In this document: one piece after another, positions 50,156 through 62,374 of the stretch | Layout: each line of letters starts with the position of its first letter | Position numbering within the stretch: the stretch's first letter is position 1 | Assembly: GCA_963693085.1 (NCBI GenBank) | Contig: OY856414.1 | Location: forward strand, 265,591,001 to 265,655,000 | Direction of reading: 5' to 3' | DNA: 64,000 nucleotides | Origin: Alisma plantago-aquatica | Lineage: Eukaryota; Streptophyta; Magnoliopsida; Alismatales; Alismataceae | The notes under the pieces: model-generated | Database searches by the model: none | What the model was told of the DNA's origin: nothing | The model's input: only the letters and a program-made list of their open reading frames with translations | Translations under genes and position numbers: made by a program

Positions 50156-53100
50156 AACTTCGAGCATCACCTCCTATGGGCTCCCTCTCTAGCCTAGGGT
50201 TGTCTATTTTACTTCTTATTGCTTATTTACTACTCACCTCCTCCCCAAAGCCTCTAGTTGGTGGAAATGAGGAACCTGCTTCATCTAAAGAGCTTGCAAT
50301 TTCTTTTAGGTGATGGTGATCACCCTCAAATGCATCAAAAATATGACTATAATGGACCCAGTTCTCTTTAAATATATAACCACAATTCTTGAGATATTCA
50401 CAATAAAATATGGGGTTGGAAGTAGTAAATGGGGTCAAACACATTGACAAGGGGTGACAAGATATTAATACCTTCAATCTTATCTTAGTTAAGTCGAATC
50501 AAGTGGTAAAAGTGGTGTTCCCTTAGGAATAAAGTTGCAAACTAGATAAAGAACAAATAAGAAAACAAAACTGGACAATCAAACAAAAAAATGTTAATCT
50601 TTTTGGATCTTACATTTGATAAAGGACATTGTATTGTTTCACATACCAAGCACACTCAAAAACATGCAAACACTCTTTCATATTGTATACCCTTAGAATA
50701 ATTTATGAGCAAACACATTCAGTGTCTATTCCCTCCTTTATCGAGCTCGGGATAGATCTAGATTATAAGTGTGTTTCTCTTGTGGAAAAAACTTACAACC
50801 AAACTTAAATCCATATTACCATTAGCTCTAGTGATTCAATACTTGTGCATTCACATAGCTCCCTACACTAGATCTCACCAAACAACACTCTCTCAAGGTC
50901 ATAAGGAATCAAATGTTGCAAGATGGTAGTTAAGCATACAAGCAACACAATATGAATGGAGAAAGTAGATAAGCATGCCAAGAGTATATAGATTTCAATG
51001 GAATAAGAGTATTTACATAGTTGGGAGGCCTTGATCGCTACTCATAGCCCAAGTTAATGGAATTAACACTCATGTTAATTGTGGATAGGCTGCTTTACAA
51101 TAAATGATGGCCATTGAACAAACATAGGATGGAAATTAAATGAATATAGTGGAGGAGGAAGATAACAATAACAAGAAGATGTCCTCTAGGATAACCGATT
51201 ATTAGTGTGATATTCCTCCTCAATGGGTTGGCAACAATAGAGATGGAGTGGTACAGTGGTCGTAGGAAAACCACAATACCTTCTCCTTTCTTCAATTGGT
51301 TGATGGAGGTGACAATTGCCATTGTGTTTGATGGCGATGTAATAGTAGTCCACGGCCTTCCTTTTCTCAAAGTCTGGAAGTATATCATGATCGATGAAGG
51401 TCAATGAAGTTGGAAATCGATGAGGATTCTTTTCCTCGTCGATGAACTGTGAATAATGAGGCAACACTTCATGACGGTAGAAGAGAAGATCCTCCTTCAT
51501 GAAGGCCAAGGGATCCTTTTTATAGGGAACAATGGGGTGCTCGAGGTGCCCTTGAATACTTATGGAGATTACTTTTATGCGGACCAAGCATAAACACAAG
51601 TGCCTCATGGCATGTTTTGTAGTTCTTCCAACAACACTAACATGATATTGTCAGTTGATGAAGGTGTGTGGCACCAACAGTTGATGAAGTTCATGGTTTC
51701 ATTGGTGGATGAGTATGTGACTTCATCATTTTTTAGTTTCATCAAGGGATGAATTGGCATGTTCATTGTTTGATAGGTCACATGCCTCATCAGTTGATGA
51801 TCATGTGACTTCATCGACGGATGAGTCATTGATTAATGAGTGTTAGTGGTGTCATCGGTTGATGCGCCATCGACTAACCGCTCATCGATCACCATCATCA
51901 GTTGTGGTTTTCTCATTTGATGAGTGAATGTGTCCTCATTAGATGATGAGTGCCATCAGTTGACCACCAATTGATCGTGTTCCTTAGTTGGCATCCCATT
52001 AGTTGACCATTCATCAGTCGATGGGATTGAGAGACCCTTAACCATGCTTAAAAGGTTGAACATGCTTAATCATCATAATTAAGTGCTCTAAACCTTAATC
52101 TAACCTTGTGATGTGTTTTGAAATCATGTGCAAATTTAAGTTTCAAGTTTGGTCCAACTTGAACACTATTTGTGCAAGTTGTACATTTTGGATTTTTTAG
52201 TAATTTACACAAATGAGAGGTTTTATTTGCAATTTGGCACATGCATTATGTTCCTTATATGTTTTTCATCATGTTTGAGCTTTTTGAGCCATGGGTCACT
52301 CAATTGTACCTTAGTTGGTGGAATTACCCTTCTAGGGTTGAACTAGGGTTTACCCCCCATGGATGAGCCACCTTCAGGGCCAACAGTCGATGGTCCTTAT
52401 GTTAGGTGAAAAAATGGTGGTCACCAACTGGTGGTGACCCCTATATGGTCAAGAGGTCGATGGTTTTGTTCTTTGAACCCATTGGACCAGTGGTTCACTT
52501 AAAATGGATGGTTGAACCATGGTTCATGACCTTTTGAGATAGAACCCCAACAAACAATGGTTTGGGAGGGCCAACAACCAATGGTTGGCCTGGGAGGCCA
52601 AGAACTGATGGTGTAGAAGTCCCCAACAGTTGGTATAACTTTTGCTTGCATGTCCATGGAGGTCACATGGAAAGTAGTTTGGACACCTCATGATTTGCTT
52701 CTTCCTCATCCATAAAGCTTTATATACTCCTTCCTTAGCCCCCAAACAAGAACTTTAGTTGCTTATCTCTTATCCCCTACTTGCAACTTCATATTCACTG
52801 CTTGATTACAGAAAAGGGCACCCATGGTTGAAGAATGTGGCTGGCCTTCTTGTCGGAGCAAGTAAAGCTTAGATCTACCCATTTCTAGGGTTTGCGAAGC
52901 AACCTTAAGGTGTTTTTTACCAAAACAAGTAAGTTTCACCTTCTCCTTTCTCGTTTTTCCTATTGTTCGTCTTCCTCCTATCTTCTTCTTCAATGGAACT
53001 ATGGTCTTCCATGGTAAAACTTTCTCTAAAGCTCAAAAACCCTATTTTCATGCTCCTTATGCTTAGGGTTTGCTTCTTTTGTAGAGAAAGGTGCTAGATG

Positions 53101-53177
53101 GCTGAGTTCAGAGCTTGTACTTGGGTTTTCTAGCCTTCCTATTCAAGTTTTCCTACTTTTTGGGATCTAATATTCTT
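50156..53177 (+). other. LTR-like host sequence left of the CACTA element
   Basis: No protein is recognised. It contains a block of ATCAGTTGATG-like motifs (51640-52025), a block of TGATGGT/TGGTTGG-like motifs (52377-52630) and a plus-strand TATA-like TTTATATACTCC at 52719. A C/T-rich leader-like stretch then runs into the CACTA. The layout resembles a retrotransposon LTR. The same TGATGGT motifs resume at 63020-63380 beyond the CACTA. A 140-codon minus frame at 51186-51608 has no known relative that I can name. Confidence 0.45.
51640..52025. repeat. Cluster of TCATCAGTTGATGA-like motifs
   Basis: A dozen or so copies of CATCAGTTGATG, CATCGGTTGATG, TCATCGACGGATGA, CATCAGTCGATG and similar lie 15-40 bases apart. 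Many are self-complementary around the centre. This differs in sequence from the CACGGCCGTG and GTCGATGGTATCGAC clusters but has the same style. Confidence 0.75.
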
Positions 53178-53198
53178 ACTCACTACTACATAAATGGC

Positions 53199-53595
53199 TT
53201 ATAAAGTCACTTTTCAAGGTGTCGGTTGTATACATAAACTGACACCTAAACTCTACAGTGTCGGTTGATAACATAAACCGACATCCAATCTATGAAGGTC
53301 GACCAGACATGGGTACCGCTTTTATTAAGTGTCGGTTAATTAATAAAAAACCGACACCTAAAATCAACCGCCAAAACCAAAATTCCAGCGAAAAAAATTA
53401 CCTCCAAAATTTGACATATGGCGTCGGTTCATAAATAAATAACTGACGACTAAAGGTTATTCGTGGGATAGGAATAGTTGTCGGTTGTCTTTTAGTTAAA
53501 AACTGACGAATATAATCTAGTATAGGCGTCGGTTGTTGGAAAAGAACCGACACTGTTGGTTTAGTTGTCGGTTATTTTGAATAATCGACGCTTAT
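53199..53595. repeat. CACTA 5' subterminal repeats
   Basis: About thirteen GTCGGTT or AACCGAC-type motifs alternate in orientation, for example GTGTCGGTT, a 15-20 base AT-rich spacer, then AACCGACAC. In En/Spm such subterminal motifs bind TNPA. Here they are arranged as facing pairs able to form small stems. Confidence 0.85.
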
Positions 53596-55010
53596 TGTCA
53601 ACTTAATAGCACCAGCACGCGAGCGTCTCTTCCCCTTTCTCTGTTTCATTCCCGATTTCAGTTAGGTCCGGTGATTTCTTGCTCATCACCGCTCGGTGCT
53701 GCCTCCGCGTTGCTGCTGTCCTCTCGTCGCCGCTCGTCACCGCCGCCGGTCGTTGACTGTCCTCTCGTCGCCGCCGCCGGTAGAAGCAGCTACGGTGCTC
53801 TCCTCGTCACCGCCGCCCCCGCCGGTAGAAGCAGCTTTTCTCCTCCGCCAGCTTCCTGCAAGGTAACCCACAAAAGCTTCACCGCCTTTTCTCCTCCGCC
53901 TTGCTTTTCTATGCCGCCGCCGACCTGGAACTCACCCAGGCGGCGCCTAAGCAGGTGTCAAGGCACACCTAGGGTCCCAAGCCCAGGAGCCCTGCCTAGC
54001 TAGGCCTCTAGGCGGATGCTTGGGTGGTGCCAGGGCACGTCTAGGCTGTTGTTGGGGTTTGGATTCATCTACTGGATGCCCAAAACATGCACTGATTTCA
54101 CCAAGTCACCCCAAAAGCCATGAAAAATATTTTGATTGTGTTTATTTATTAACTGATTTCACCAAGCTAGTGGAATTTTTTTTAAAGTTATTTAGTGATT
54201 GTGTTTATTTAATTATGTACTGATACATATGTGTTATACCAATCTGATAGTCCATGATAGAACAAAGCATAATGATGTTGACTGTAACTTTGTGCGTCAT
54301 GCTATTATGAATTAAGTGTATATTTACTTCATAATTGAATGTTTAAGTAAGTTATAGATATCTTGATGATGAACTGTAATGCACACATGTGACATGCTTG
54401 GAATGTAAATGATGAACTGTAATGCACACATGTTTAACTTGTTTCATTGTTGAGTATATTGAGAATCATAATCACCCTTCTTGCTTAATGATGAATTGTA
54501 ATGCACACATGTGACATGCTTTGAATGTAAATGATGAAATTTTCCCTAAATTGCCAATCATGCTTTTAAAGACATCAATAATCACCCTAACTTGAAGAAC
54601 TAGGATTTTAGGTATAAGAATGACAACACATTATTTGTTGGCCTAGAAACCCATCCAAGATTTACTCATTAGGAGTAAATCTTGGATAGTCCCCGGTTTG
54701 GGACTGTTCTTGAACACCTAATCTCGCTTAGGATGTAAGTGTATAATGTGTATTGGGTTTTCAAGAAAATTTCAGCAGCATTTCCCCGTTTGTTCTCTAA
54801 GTACATATGTACTTGGAGAACAGCGGGGAAATTCTGCCGAAATTTTCTTGAAAACCCAATACACATTATACACTTACTAGTGAGATTAGGTGTTCAAGAA
54901 TGGGATAGGTGGTACACATTTATTATATATAATAATGACATCACATGTATTTGTTAACCCTAGACCCTAATCTTGTTGTAATATGTACTTGTTTTCTCTT
55001 TGATCATAGA
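53596..55010 (+). other. CACTA 5' leader region
   Basis: A GC-rich, CCGCCG-containing stretch (53670-53990) gives frames of serine/proline-rich peptides with no known match, probably transcribed leader. A ~45-75 base spaced repeat of GATGAACTGTAATGCACACATG lies at 54364-54540. The large hairpin is at 54707-54900. The transposase ATG follows at 55011. Confidence 0.6.
54707..54900. repeat. Long near-perfect inverted repeat (hairpin)
   Basis: Arms of 100 and 94 bases are centred on the palindrome GTACATATGTAC (54801-54812). One uninterrupted match is TAAGTGTATAATGTGTATTG continuing through GGGTTTTCAAGAAAATTTC. TTCTTGAACACCTAATCTC matches at the outer ends. There is one 5-base length difference and a few mismatches. 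Transcribed through, it would fold as a ~95-bp stem. Confidence 0.95.
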
Positions 55011-58000
55011 ATGGATAGATCATGGATGTCCATTCACAATCGCTGCACCCCAGAGTTTATTTCTGGTCTTGACCAATTTATTAGATTTGCCAAGGAACAT
55101 AGGAAACAACCTGGAGATAGGTTCTACTGTCTATGTAGGCATTGCGGTAACAACTTGAAAGTCAACACTGGTGACGAAATCAAAAGTCATGGCATGTGCA
55201 ACGGGATTATACAAGGCTATACAGAATGACACTGGCATGGAGAGATTTCAAACCCGAAACCAGTGAATGTCAATAGCAGTGCTTGTGTGGAAGAAGAAAT
55301 TGCCTACGATGACGTAGATGTGAATGAACTAGTTCCAGTAGACATCGTTGATGCGATGCTGAATAGTTGTGGGGTAGAGCACACCGATCCACCTCCCATT
55401 TTTAGAAACATTGTGCATGATGCTGAGATGCCGTTATACACAGGTTGTACTAAGTTTACGAAGCTTAGCGCTGAGTTGAGATTATATAAGCTGAAAGCTA
55501 ACAATAGATGGAGCGACAAAAGCTTCACGTCATTGTTGTCTTTGTTGAAAGAAATGCTTCCTGAAGGAAACGAGCTGCCATTCTCAACATACCAGGTAAA
55601 GAAATTATTGTGCCCAATGGGAATGGATGCCAAGAAGATACACGCATGCCCGAATGATTGTGTATTATTTCAAAAGGACTATGCGGATTTGAAAGATTGT
55701 CCAAAATGTGGTGCGTCACGGTATAAATTGACGACTTCGGGGGAGTCCAAAACTGGTTCTCCTGTCAAGGTGATGTGGTATCTACCTATAATATCACGGT
55801 TTCAACGCTTGTTTTCCAATCTGATAGATGCGAAGAATTTGAGGTGGCATGCAGATGTTAAGAAAAATAATGATGGGATCCTACGACATGCGTCTGATTC
55901 CCCACAGTGGAAGAAGATTGATCTATTATACCCTTAATTTGGTGAAGAAGTCAGGAATCTAAGACTTGGGCTTTGTACATACGAGATGAATCCGTACGGG
56001 ACATTGAGCAGCCAACATAGCACTTGGCCAGTCATGCTTGTTATATACAATCTTCCTCCCTGGTTGTGTATGAAAAATAAGTACGTAATGTTGTCGTTGT
56101 TGATATCGGGCCCTAAACAACCTGGAAATGACATCGATGTTTATCTTGAACCTCTGATTGATGACTTAAAGAAACTCTGGGGTGAAGGTGTGATGACCTA
56201 TGATGCTTCACGAAAAGAGACATTTCATTTGCATGCTATGTTGTTTTGCACTATTAATGACTTTCCAGCATATGGGAATTTGTTTGGATATAGTGTCAAA
56301 GGAGCTAAAGCGTGTCCTATATGTGAAGAGAACACTGATTCAACAAGACTAAAACATGGCGGTAAGACTGTATATCTCGGTCATCGAAGGTTTCTTCCAA
56401 AATTCCATCCGTATCGTAGGAAGCACAAAGCATTCAATGGATTGAATGAGGAACGGAGTGCACCTAAACCTATACCAGGGGAGGTTGTTTATGAAAGAGT
56501 AAAAGACTTTGTCAATGAATTTGGTAAGAGATCACAATGTACTATGGCCACACAGAGTGACAAATCTTTATTCAAGAAGAAGTCAATATTTTGGGATCTT
56601 CCTTATTGGAGTTCTTTGACAGCCAGGCATTGTATCGATGTCATGCATGTTGAGAAAAATGTCTGTGATAGTGTCATCGATACTTTGTTGAATATACCAG
56701 GTAAGACTAAAGATGGGATAAAATCTAGACTGGACCTACGTGAAATGGGAATAAGGTCATAATTAACAGAATTTCATGAAATGGGAAATCGGAGAACATA
56801 CTTACCTCCCGCTTGTTACACATTGTCTAGAAAGGAGAAGAAAACTTTTTGTGAATGTTTGGTAAATGTTAAGGTGCCACAGGGTTACTCATCCAACATC
56901 CGTAGATTGGTATCAATGAAAGATCTGAAGTTGATAGGTCTTAAATCTCATGATTGTCACACTCTAATGCAACAAATATTTCCTGTGGCAATTAGATCTA
57001 TATTGTCGAAGCATGTAAGGTTTGCAATCACCAGACTTTGTTTCTTTTTCAACTGTCTGTGCAGCAAAGTTATTGACCCTGATACTCTCGATAAATTGCA
57101 AAGAGAACTGGTTGTTACCCTATGTCAGCTTGAGATGTATTTTCCTCCGTCATTCTTTGATATCATGGTACATCTTGTTGTCCACTTGACTAGGGAAGTG
57201 AAAATGTTGGGACCAGTTTTCTTGCATTGGCTGTTTCCCTTTGAACGATACATGAGCGTTTTTAAAAGTGATGTTTGAAACCATTATCGGCCTAAAGGGA
57301 GTATTATCGAGGGTTATGTGGCGAGAGAGGTTATGGATTTTTTCAATGACTTTCTCAGTGGTAATGACACTCCTGATAATGACAAGAATATTGACGAGCA
57401 ATTTGGCAAAGGAATTTTGGGATCACGTGTGAAAGTAATCAGCCGTGAGCAGTTGGAACAAGGTCACTTGTATATTTTACACAACATGGATGAAGTGAAC
57501 GTTTATATCGAGGAACATACCAATTTCATCAAGAGACAATATCCTCGAGCCAATACAATGTGGCTTGCTAGAGAGCATAACAAGACATTTATTAAGTGGT
57601 TTGAAAATAAAGTCTTACATCAACTATCTCAAACACCAGATGATATTACTGAAACTATCAAATGCCTCATCTTTAAACCAAAATTGACTGTTATGTCTTA
57701 TGAAGGGTATGACATTAATGGGTTCACATATTACACTAAGTGCCAAGATGATAAGAGTGTCGTCCAAAACAGTGGGGTCACCCTTCAAGCATCGACTATG
57801 TTTTTTGCAAGTGCAAAGGATAAGAGTCCACGTGAAGCTAAAATGTCATATTACGGTGTCATTGAAGACATATGGGAGTTTGACTACATAGATTTCAGAA
57901 TTCTGCTCTTCAAATGTAATTGGGTTGATAACACCAAAGGAGTTATAGTGGATGAATTGGGTTTCACTTTAGTGAACTTTGAAAAGATTGGCGAGAAGGA

Positions 58001-58265
58001 TGAACCATTCATATTGGCATCACATGCGAAACAAGTATTTTATATCGATGATCCTGCAAATGATAAATGGTCGGTTGTTCTTCATGGTAAAAGACAGTTC
58101 ATTGAAGATCCTATAGATGAAGAACAGTACTATGATAAGTATGATGACTCCAGTCCATTCTCAGTTGGGTTGCCAACACCAGCAAATATTGAAGCTAATG
58201 ATGACGTGTATGTGCGCGGAGATCACAATGAAGGATTGTTAATTGATAAAAAATCGCAATATTAG
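55011..58265 (+). pseudogene. CACTA transposase, TNPD/TNP2 type, four in-frame stops
   Basis: It cuts and joins CACTA termini. One frame of 1084 codons has no frameshift. The N-terminal transposase-associated domain starts MDRSWMSIHNRC and includes FYCLCRHC and IKSHGMCNGIIQGYTE. The core (Transposase_21 type) has LCPMGMDAKKIHACPNDCVL, CPKCGASRY, LRLGLCTYEMNPYGTL, LPPWLCMKNKYVMLSLLISG, KQPGNDIDVYLEPL, HDCHTLMQQIFPVAIR and a YFPPSFFDIMVHL segment (DUF4218). The C-terminal DUF4216-like part has FRILLFKCNWVDN and QVFYIDDP. Stops are at 55227 (TGA where TGG is usual), 55935 (TAA), 56760 (TAA) and 57276 (TGA where CGA is usual). The intact frame between them suggests recent inactivation. Earlier introns could exist upstream of 55011. 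Confidence 0.9.
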
Positions 58266-58299
58266 AGGCATGTTTATACAATGTTTTTTTATATGTTTT

Positions 58300-58570
58300 A
58301 TTTTTCTGAATGTGGACTTTACAATGGAATGTGAACTTTACAATGTGAATGTGAACTTTACAATGTGAATTTTACAATGTGAATTACTTTATAATGTGAA
58401 CTTTACAATGTGAATGTGAACTTTACAATGTGAATTTTACAATGTGAATTACTTTATAATGTGAACTTTACAATGTGAATTACTTTACAATGTGAATGTG
58501 AACTTTACGATGTGAGCTTTACAATTTGAATTACTTTACAATGTAAACTTTACAATGTGAATGTGAATTT
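58300..58570 (+). repeat. TTTACAATGTGAA tandem array between the two CACTA genes
   Basis: Irregular tandem copies of CTTTACAATGTGAA and GAATGTGAACTTTACAATGT, units about 14-32 bases, fill the 270 bases between the transposase stop and the next gene. The last units run into TTTTCAG directly before the next ATG. Confidence 0.85.
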
Positions 58571-58574
58571 TCAG

Positions 58575-61500
58575 ATGGCTGAGCATTCTCCTGATGACCG
58601 TGCTGATGAGTACCGTGAGGGTGAGTACATCAATGTGCCGCCTCACAATGTAAGTTTTAAAAATATATCATATATTTATATCTATATGTCCATTTATAGT
58701 TATATCTTGTAAATGTGTTTATTTTGTCAAATTTTAGGTTGATGATGCACATGTACCATCTGAAGCACTTGAGGCACTTGATCAGCAACACCAAAAAGTT
58801 GACAGGAGAAGGGGCATCACTATGATTAAGAAGTTAATAGCGTAAAAGGGCAATGGACCCAAACTTGTTGTGGATTTTGATAATGCAGGAAATGCATCTG
58901 GTGTGAATCACAATTCATTTGTTTCATATCTTGCGTATGTTACTCGCAACCATTGCAGTTGTATGATAGATTCTTGGCATAAAGTTTCTAAGGAGAAGAA
59001 AGATGTAATATGGAGGGATTTATGCGTGAGTTATTATTAATTTGCAATTATATTTTGTAGATTACTAATTTTTTGGATACTAGTTAATAGCAATTCTAAT
59101 TTGCAGAGTATATTTGAATTGGATGAAAAGTTGCATCGTAAATGCGTGATGCAACGTTGTGGGAGAGTCCTAAGGAACTATAGGACAAATCTCACTCGAG
59201 AATACATAAAAGAAGCTGACAAGAGGAAGAAGACAGCCACTGAACAGTGGAACTTCCTGGACAAAGAAGAATGGGACGCGTTTGTTGCTTCAAGACAAAC
59301 GGATGAATTCAAGGTATTAGGCGTCAGTCCCAATCTCATTAATATATGTTGTATTCACCTATTCAAGATTAATATTTACTGTTACTAACCAAATCATTAA
59401 TGTGCATACTAACTAGGCCCTCAGTGAGGCACAAGGATCAAGGCGTGCACTGAATGTGCATGACCACACAATGGGTCCAAAGGGGTATGCAGGCATTCGC
59501 CAAAGACTACAGTCTGAGGCTACTGCTCAGTCTGCTGCTACTCAGGAGTCCTCCACTGTAGGTAGCACACCTATGCCTCGCCATGATATCTGGATAGCTG
59601 GGAGGCAAACTAAGAAGGGAGAAATAAGGAAGCCCGCAACTGCTGAGGCAGCTGCAAAAATGGTAAAATACAACTCTTACAGCAATCGTTCAAATATTGA
59701 TTATTTGTGGTGTTTACTTAATTACAATTTTTTGTTTTGGCGATTAACGGGAGCTGCACGAGCTGAGGAAACAAGGCAAGTTCATCCCTGAGGGCACAAG
59801 GGATGAATTGACAGTTGCTCTGGGTAACCCAGAGCATCCTGGATGTGTTAGGGCTGCAGGCGCTGGTGTGGGCATCAAATCTTTTTTTGGGCCATCCCAG
59901 CGCAAACATGTCCCAAAAGTAGGACTTTCACAAGAAGAGGTAACATATTCTTTCTTTATAATGTTACTGTAAAAAGAGAATTCAATAATTAGAAGCTAAC
60001 GTTTCTTTTATCCATGTATATATAGGTAGATAAGCTAGTTGATAGGAAACTGGAAGAAGCACTGAAAAAGTGGCAGACATCTCAAACTGCCACTCAGCAG
60101 ACAGTACCTATCATAGCATCCCGCTCAACTCCTACTGCAGAGGTTGGGAGTAATCCTATAGACCCACCACCTAGCACATCCACTGTAAGTATTTTTATGA
60201 CATAGTAACTAGTTTTTAATTCAAGATGATATGTTTTCAAGATGATATGTATATATGTATTTAACATTCTTTACACAAAAATTTGTAGGGGTTGAAGCCA
60301 TGCCGTCTAAAAGTTAATGAATATGTCATTGCAGAGGCGTTGTCTTACCCATCCCTACCAGGGGATATGTTTCACGGGTCTCCATTACCAGCTGGTTGGA
60401 TTCGTGTGAGCCCGGTACATATATTCCCCAAGTGGATGGATCTTCCATTGCCATATGCCCACCCAGATTGTGAAACACTTGGTGAGGCACTAGGCGGAGT
60501 GATATTGTGGCTAAAAGCGGATGTCATCTTTACTGAAATTGTATGGTAAATTTACATTACGTTAAATTGTTAGTGTGTGTATATGATGTCAGTTGATCTG
60601 AAATTATATATATATATATATATACAGGTTAAAAAGAAGACACCCACAACATCTAGGCCTCCACTTCCACCTCCTACATTACCCAGTTGGGTTCCACAGG
60701 ACCTAACTGTCCCGTTAGGTCCTAACTGTAGGGGTATGGCAATATGGTTAGGCGAACATGATATAAATTTCCCTATAACTGTTTCTATAGATTCAGATGT
60801 TGCAGGTCAATCATACGAAAGCAAACTATTTATACAAGATGTTTTGGAGTTGTTTCGATATGATTGGCTAAATACATCTGTGATAGAGCTATGGATAAGG
60901 TGAGATCTTCTTTATACATCCATATACCTTTTCTTATTCTGGTGATCTGGTTTCTTATTTATTAATGCATGCATAATTAATACATATTTTGCAGCTACTT
61001 AGACAAGATATGTGCAGATTTTGCATTCGAACATGTAGGATTTTTTATTCCATCTTTGATTAGTCTAGTAGCTAAAGACCCTCCGTCAGTTCAACAATAC
61101 TACTGTGAGGCTTTTTCAATTTTTTCTCAAAATAAGAAGACGATGATAATGACTCCATTCAATGTAGAGTAAGTTTACTTTGCTTATTATAATTTGGACT
61201 TAAGAAAATTACATTTTTATTGTGGATTTTGAGTTATTAATTTTTAACTTTTTTACCTCTAGTGGTATGCATTGGGAGTTACTGGTTATTGTCCCTGAGA
61301 CGTTCACTGTCTATTATCTAGATCCTAAGGGGAGTATATTGAATAAAAAATATGGACACATAATGAAAATGGCATTATTCCGGTGAGAAATATTTCATTT
61401 TCATATCCGTTAACATATGTTATTACATTACTATTTAATTATGCAATGTACTGTGTTACATTAACATGTAGGGGTTTTGATGAGTTCAAAAAGGCTGGAG

Positions 61501-61986
61501 GAAAGGTCCCCACGAAAAAGAACCAGCCAATAATTTGGAAGAACATGAAAGTAAGTTTCCGACTACAATATATGTATATATTATTTATGTGAACAATGCT
61601 TAATTAGTTGTATTTTTTAATATTTTGTATGTTTGAATTTATAGTGTCCTACACAAGACAACGGATGGGCATGTGGATACTATGTGATGCGATTTATGCA
61701 CATGATTATCAAATATGCCGCATTGGACATTGATTGTATTGCTGAGGTATTATATAGTCTCATTAGATAATATGAAATATATCAATCTTATGTATAGCTC
61801 ATTAATTATATATATACATCATTCTCTTTACATGTGTTTAAAACTGAACACACGACAGGAACGGCCTTACCAGATGTACATGCTCCCTATACGATGGGAG
61901 AATTAAATGAAGTAAGAGAAGAATGGGCAACAACCATACAAGTAGTGGGGGATTTAAGATATAATTGGGATGTTGATAGTGAATAA
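58575..61986 (+). pseudogene. CACTA second gene: plant transposase domain fused to Ulp1-type protease
   Basis: Exons inferred from GT/AG sites and protein continuity: 58575-58649, 58738-59025, 59107-59313, 59417-59662, 59754-59939, 60026-60184, 60289-60540, 60628-60899, 60995-61168, 61263-61382, 61472-61550, 61645-61746 and 61859 onward, about 735 codons. The first half matches the Transposase_24 (Ptta/En/Spm) domain: VDFDNAGNASGVNHNSFVSY, WRDLC, RTNLTREYIKEADKR, WNFLDKEEWDAFVASRQTDE and NPEHPGCVRAAGAGVG. The C-terminus is a Ulp1 (C48) cysteine protease with His at 61270 (GMHWELLV), Asp at 61321 (YYLDPKG), Gln at 61654 and Cys at 61672 (CPTQDNGWACGYYVM). TAA at 58843 probably replaces CAA. 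The usual C-terminal GELNEVREEWA is one frame off after 61859. The acceptor before 59754 (ACGGGAG) is weak. Confidence 0.85.
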
Positions 61987-62370
61987 TGACTAAAGAATGA
62001 TATTTTGTAAATTAATTTCTGAATTATAATATATGTGTGAATGTTTCTACATGTCTGGATATTTCAACATGTGTCTGAGTGAAAATGAATGAAACTGTTG
62101 GTTGCTATATGAATGTTTCTAAATGTGTGAATGTGAAAATGAATGGAACTACAGATTGCTATCTACATGAATGATTCTAAATGTGAAAATCAAATGGAAC
62201 TACAGGTTGCATTGCTAAATGTGTGAATATTTTTGTTGTTAATTTTGCAGGTTTGTGGCCTGTTGTTGGCTGATATCAATAGATGTAGTAAAACCTGCAG
62301 TTCATAACTAAACTGCAGGTTTCTCATCCTGCGACCAGACATACAGCAGGTCTGCAAACTGACAGAAAAA
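61987..62370 (+). other. CACTA 3' non-coding region
   Basis: This is AT-rich sequence with loosely repeated GAATGTTTCTA / ATGTGTGAATGTGAAAATGAATGGAACT segments at about 62030-62230. No gene is seen. It probably contains the 3' UTR of the second CACTA gene. Confidence 0.6.
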
Positions 62371-62374
62371 AAAA

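Noticed and set aside
49680..50313. Open frames of 74-181 codons
   Set aside because: These are also microsatellite translations, with no non-repeat domain.
60292..61908. A host SUMO protease gene
   Set aside because: The Ulp1 domain lies within CACTA boundaries with a target duplication and continues in phase from a transposase domain, so it belongs to the transposon.
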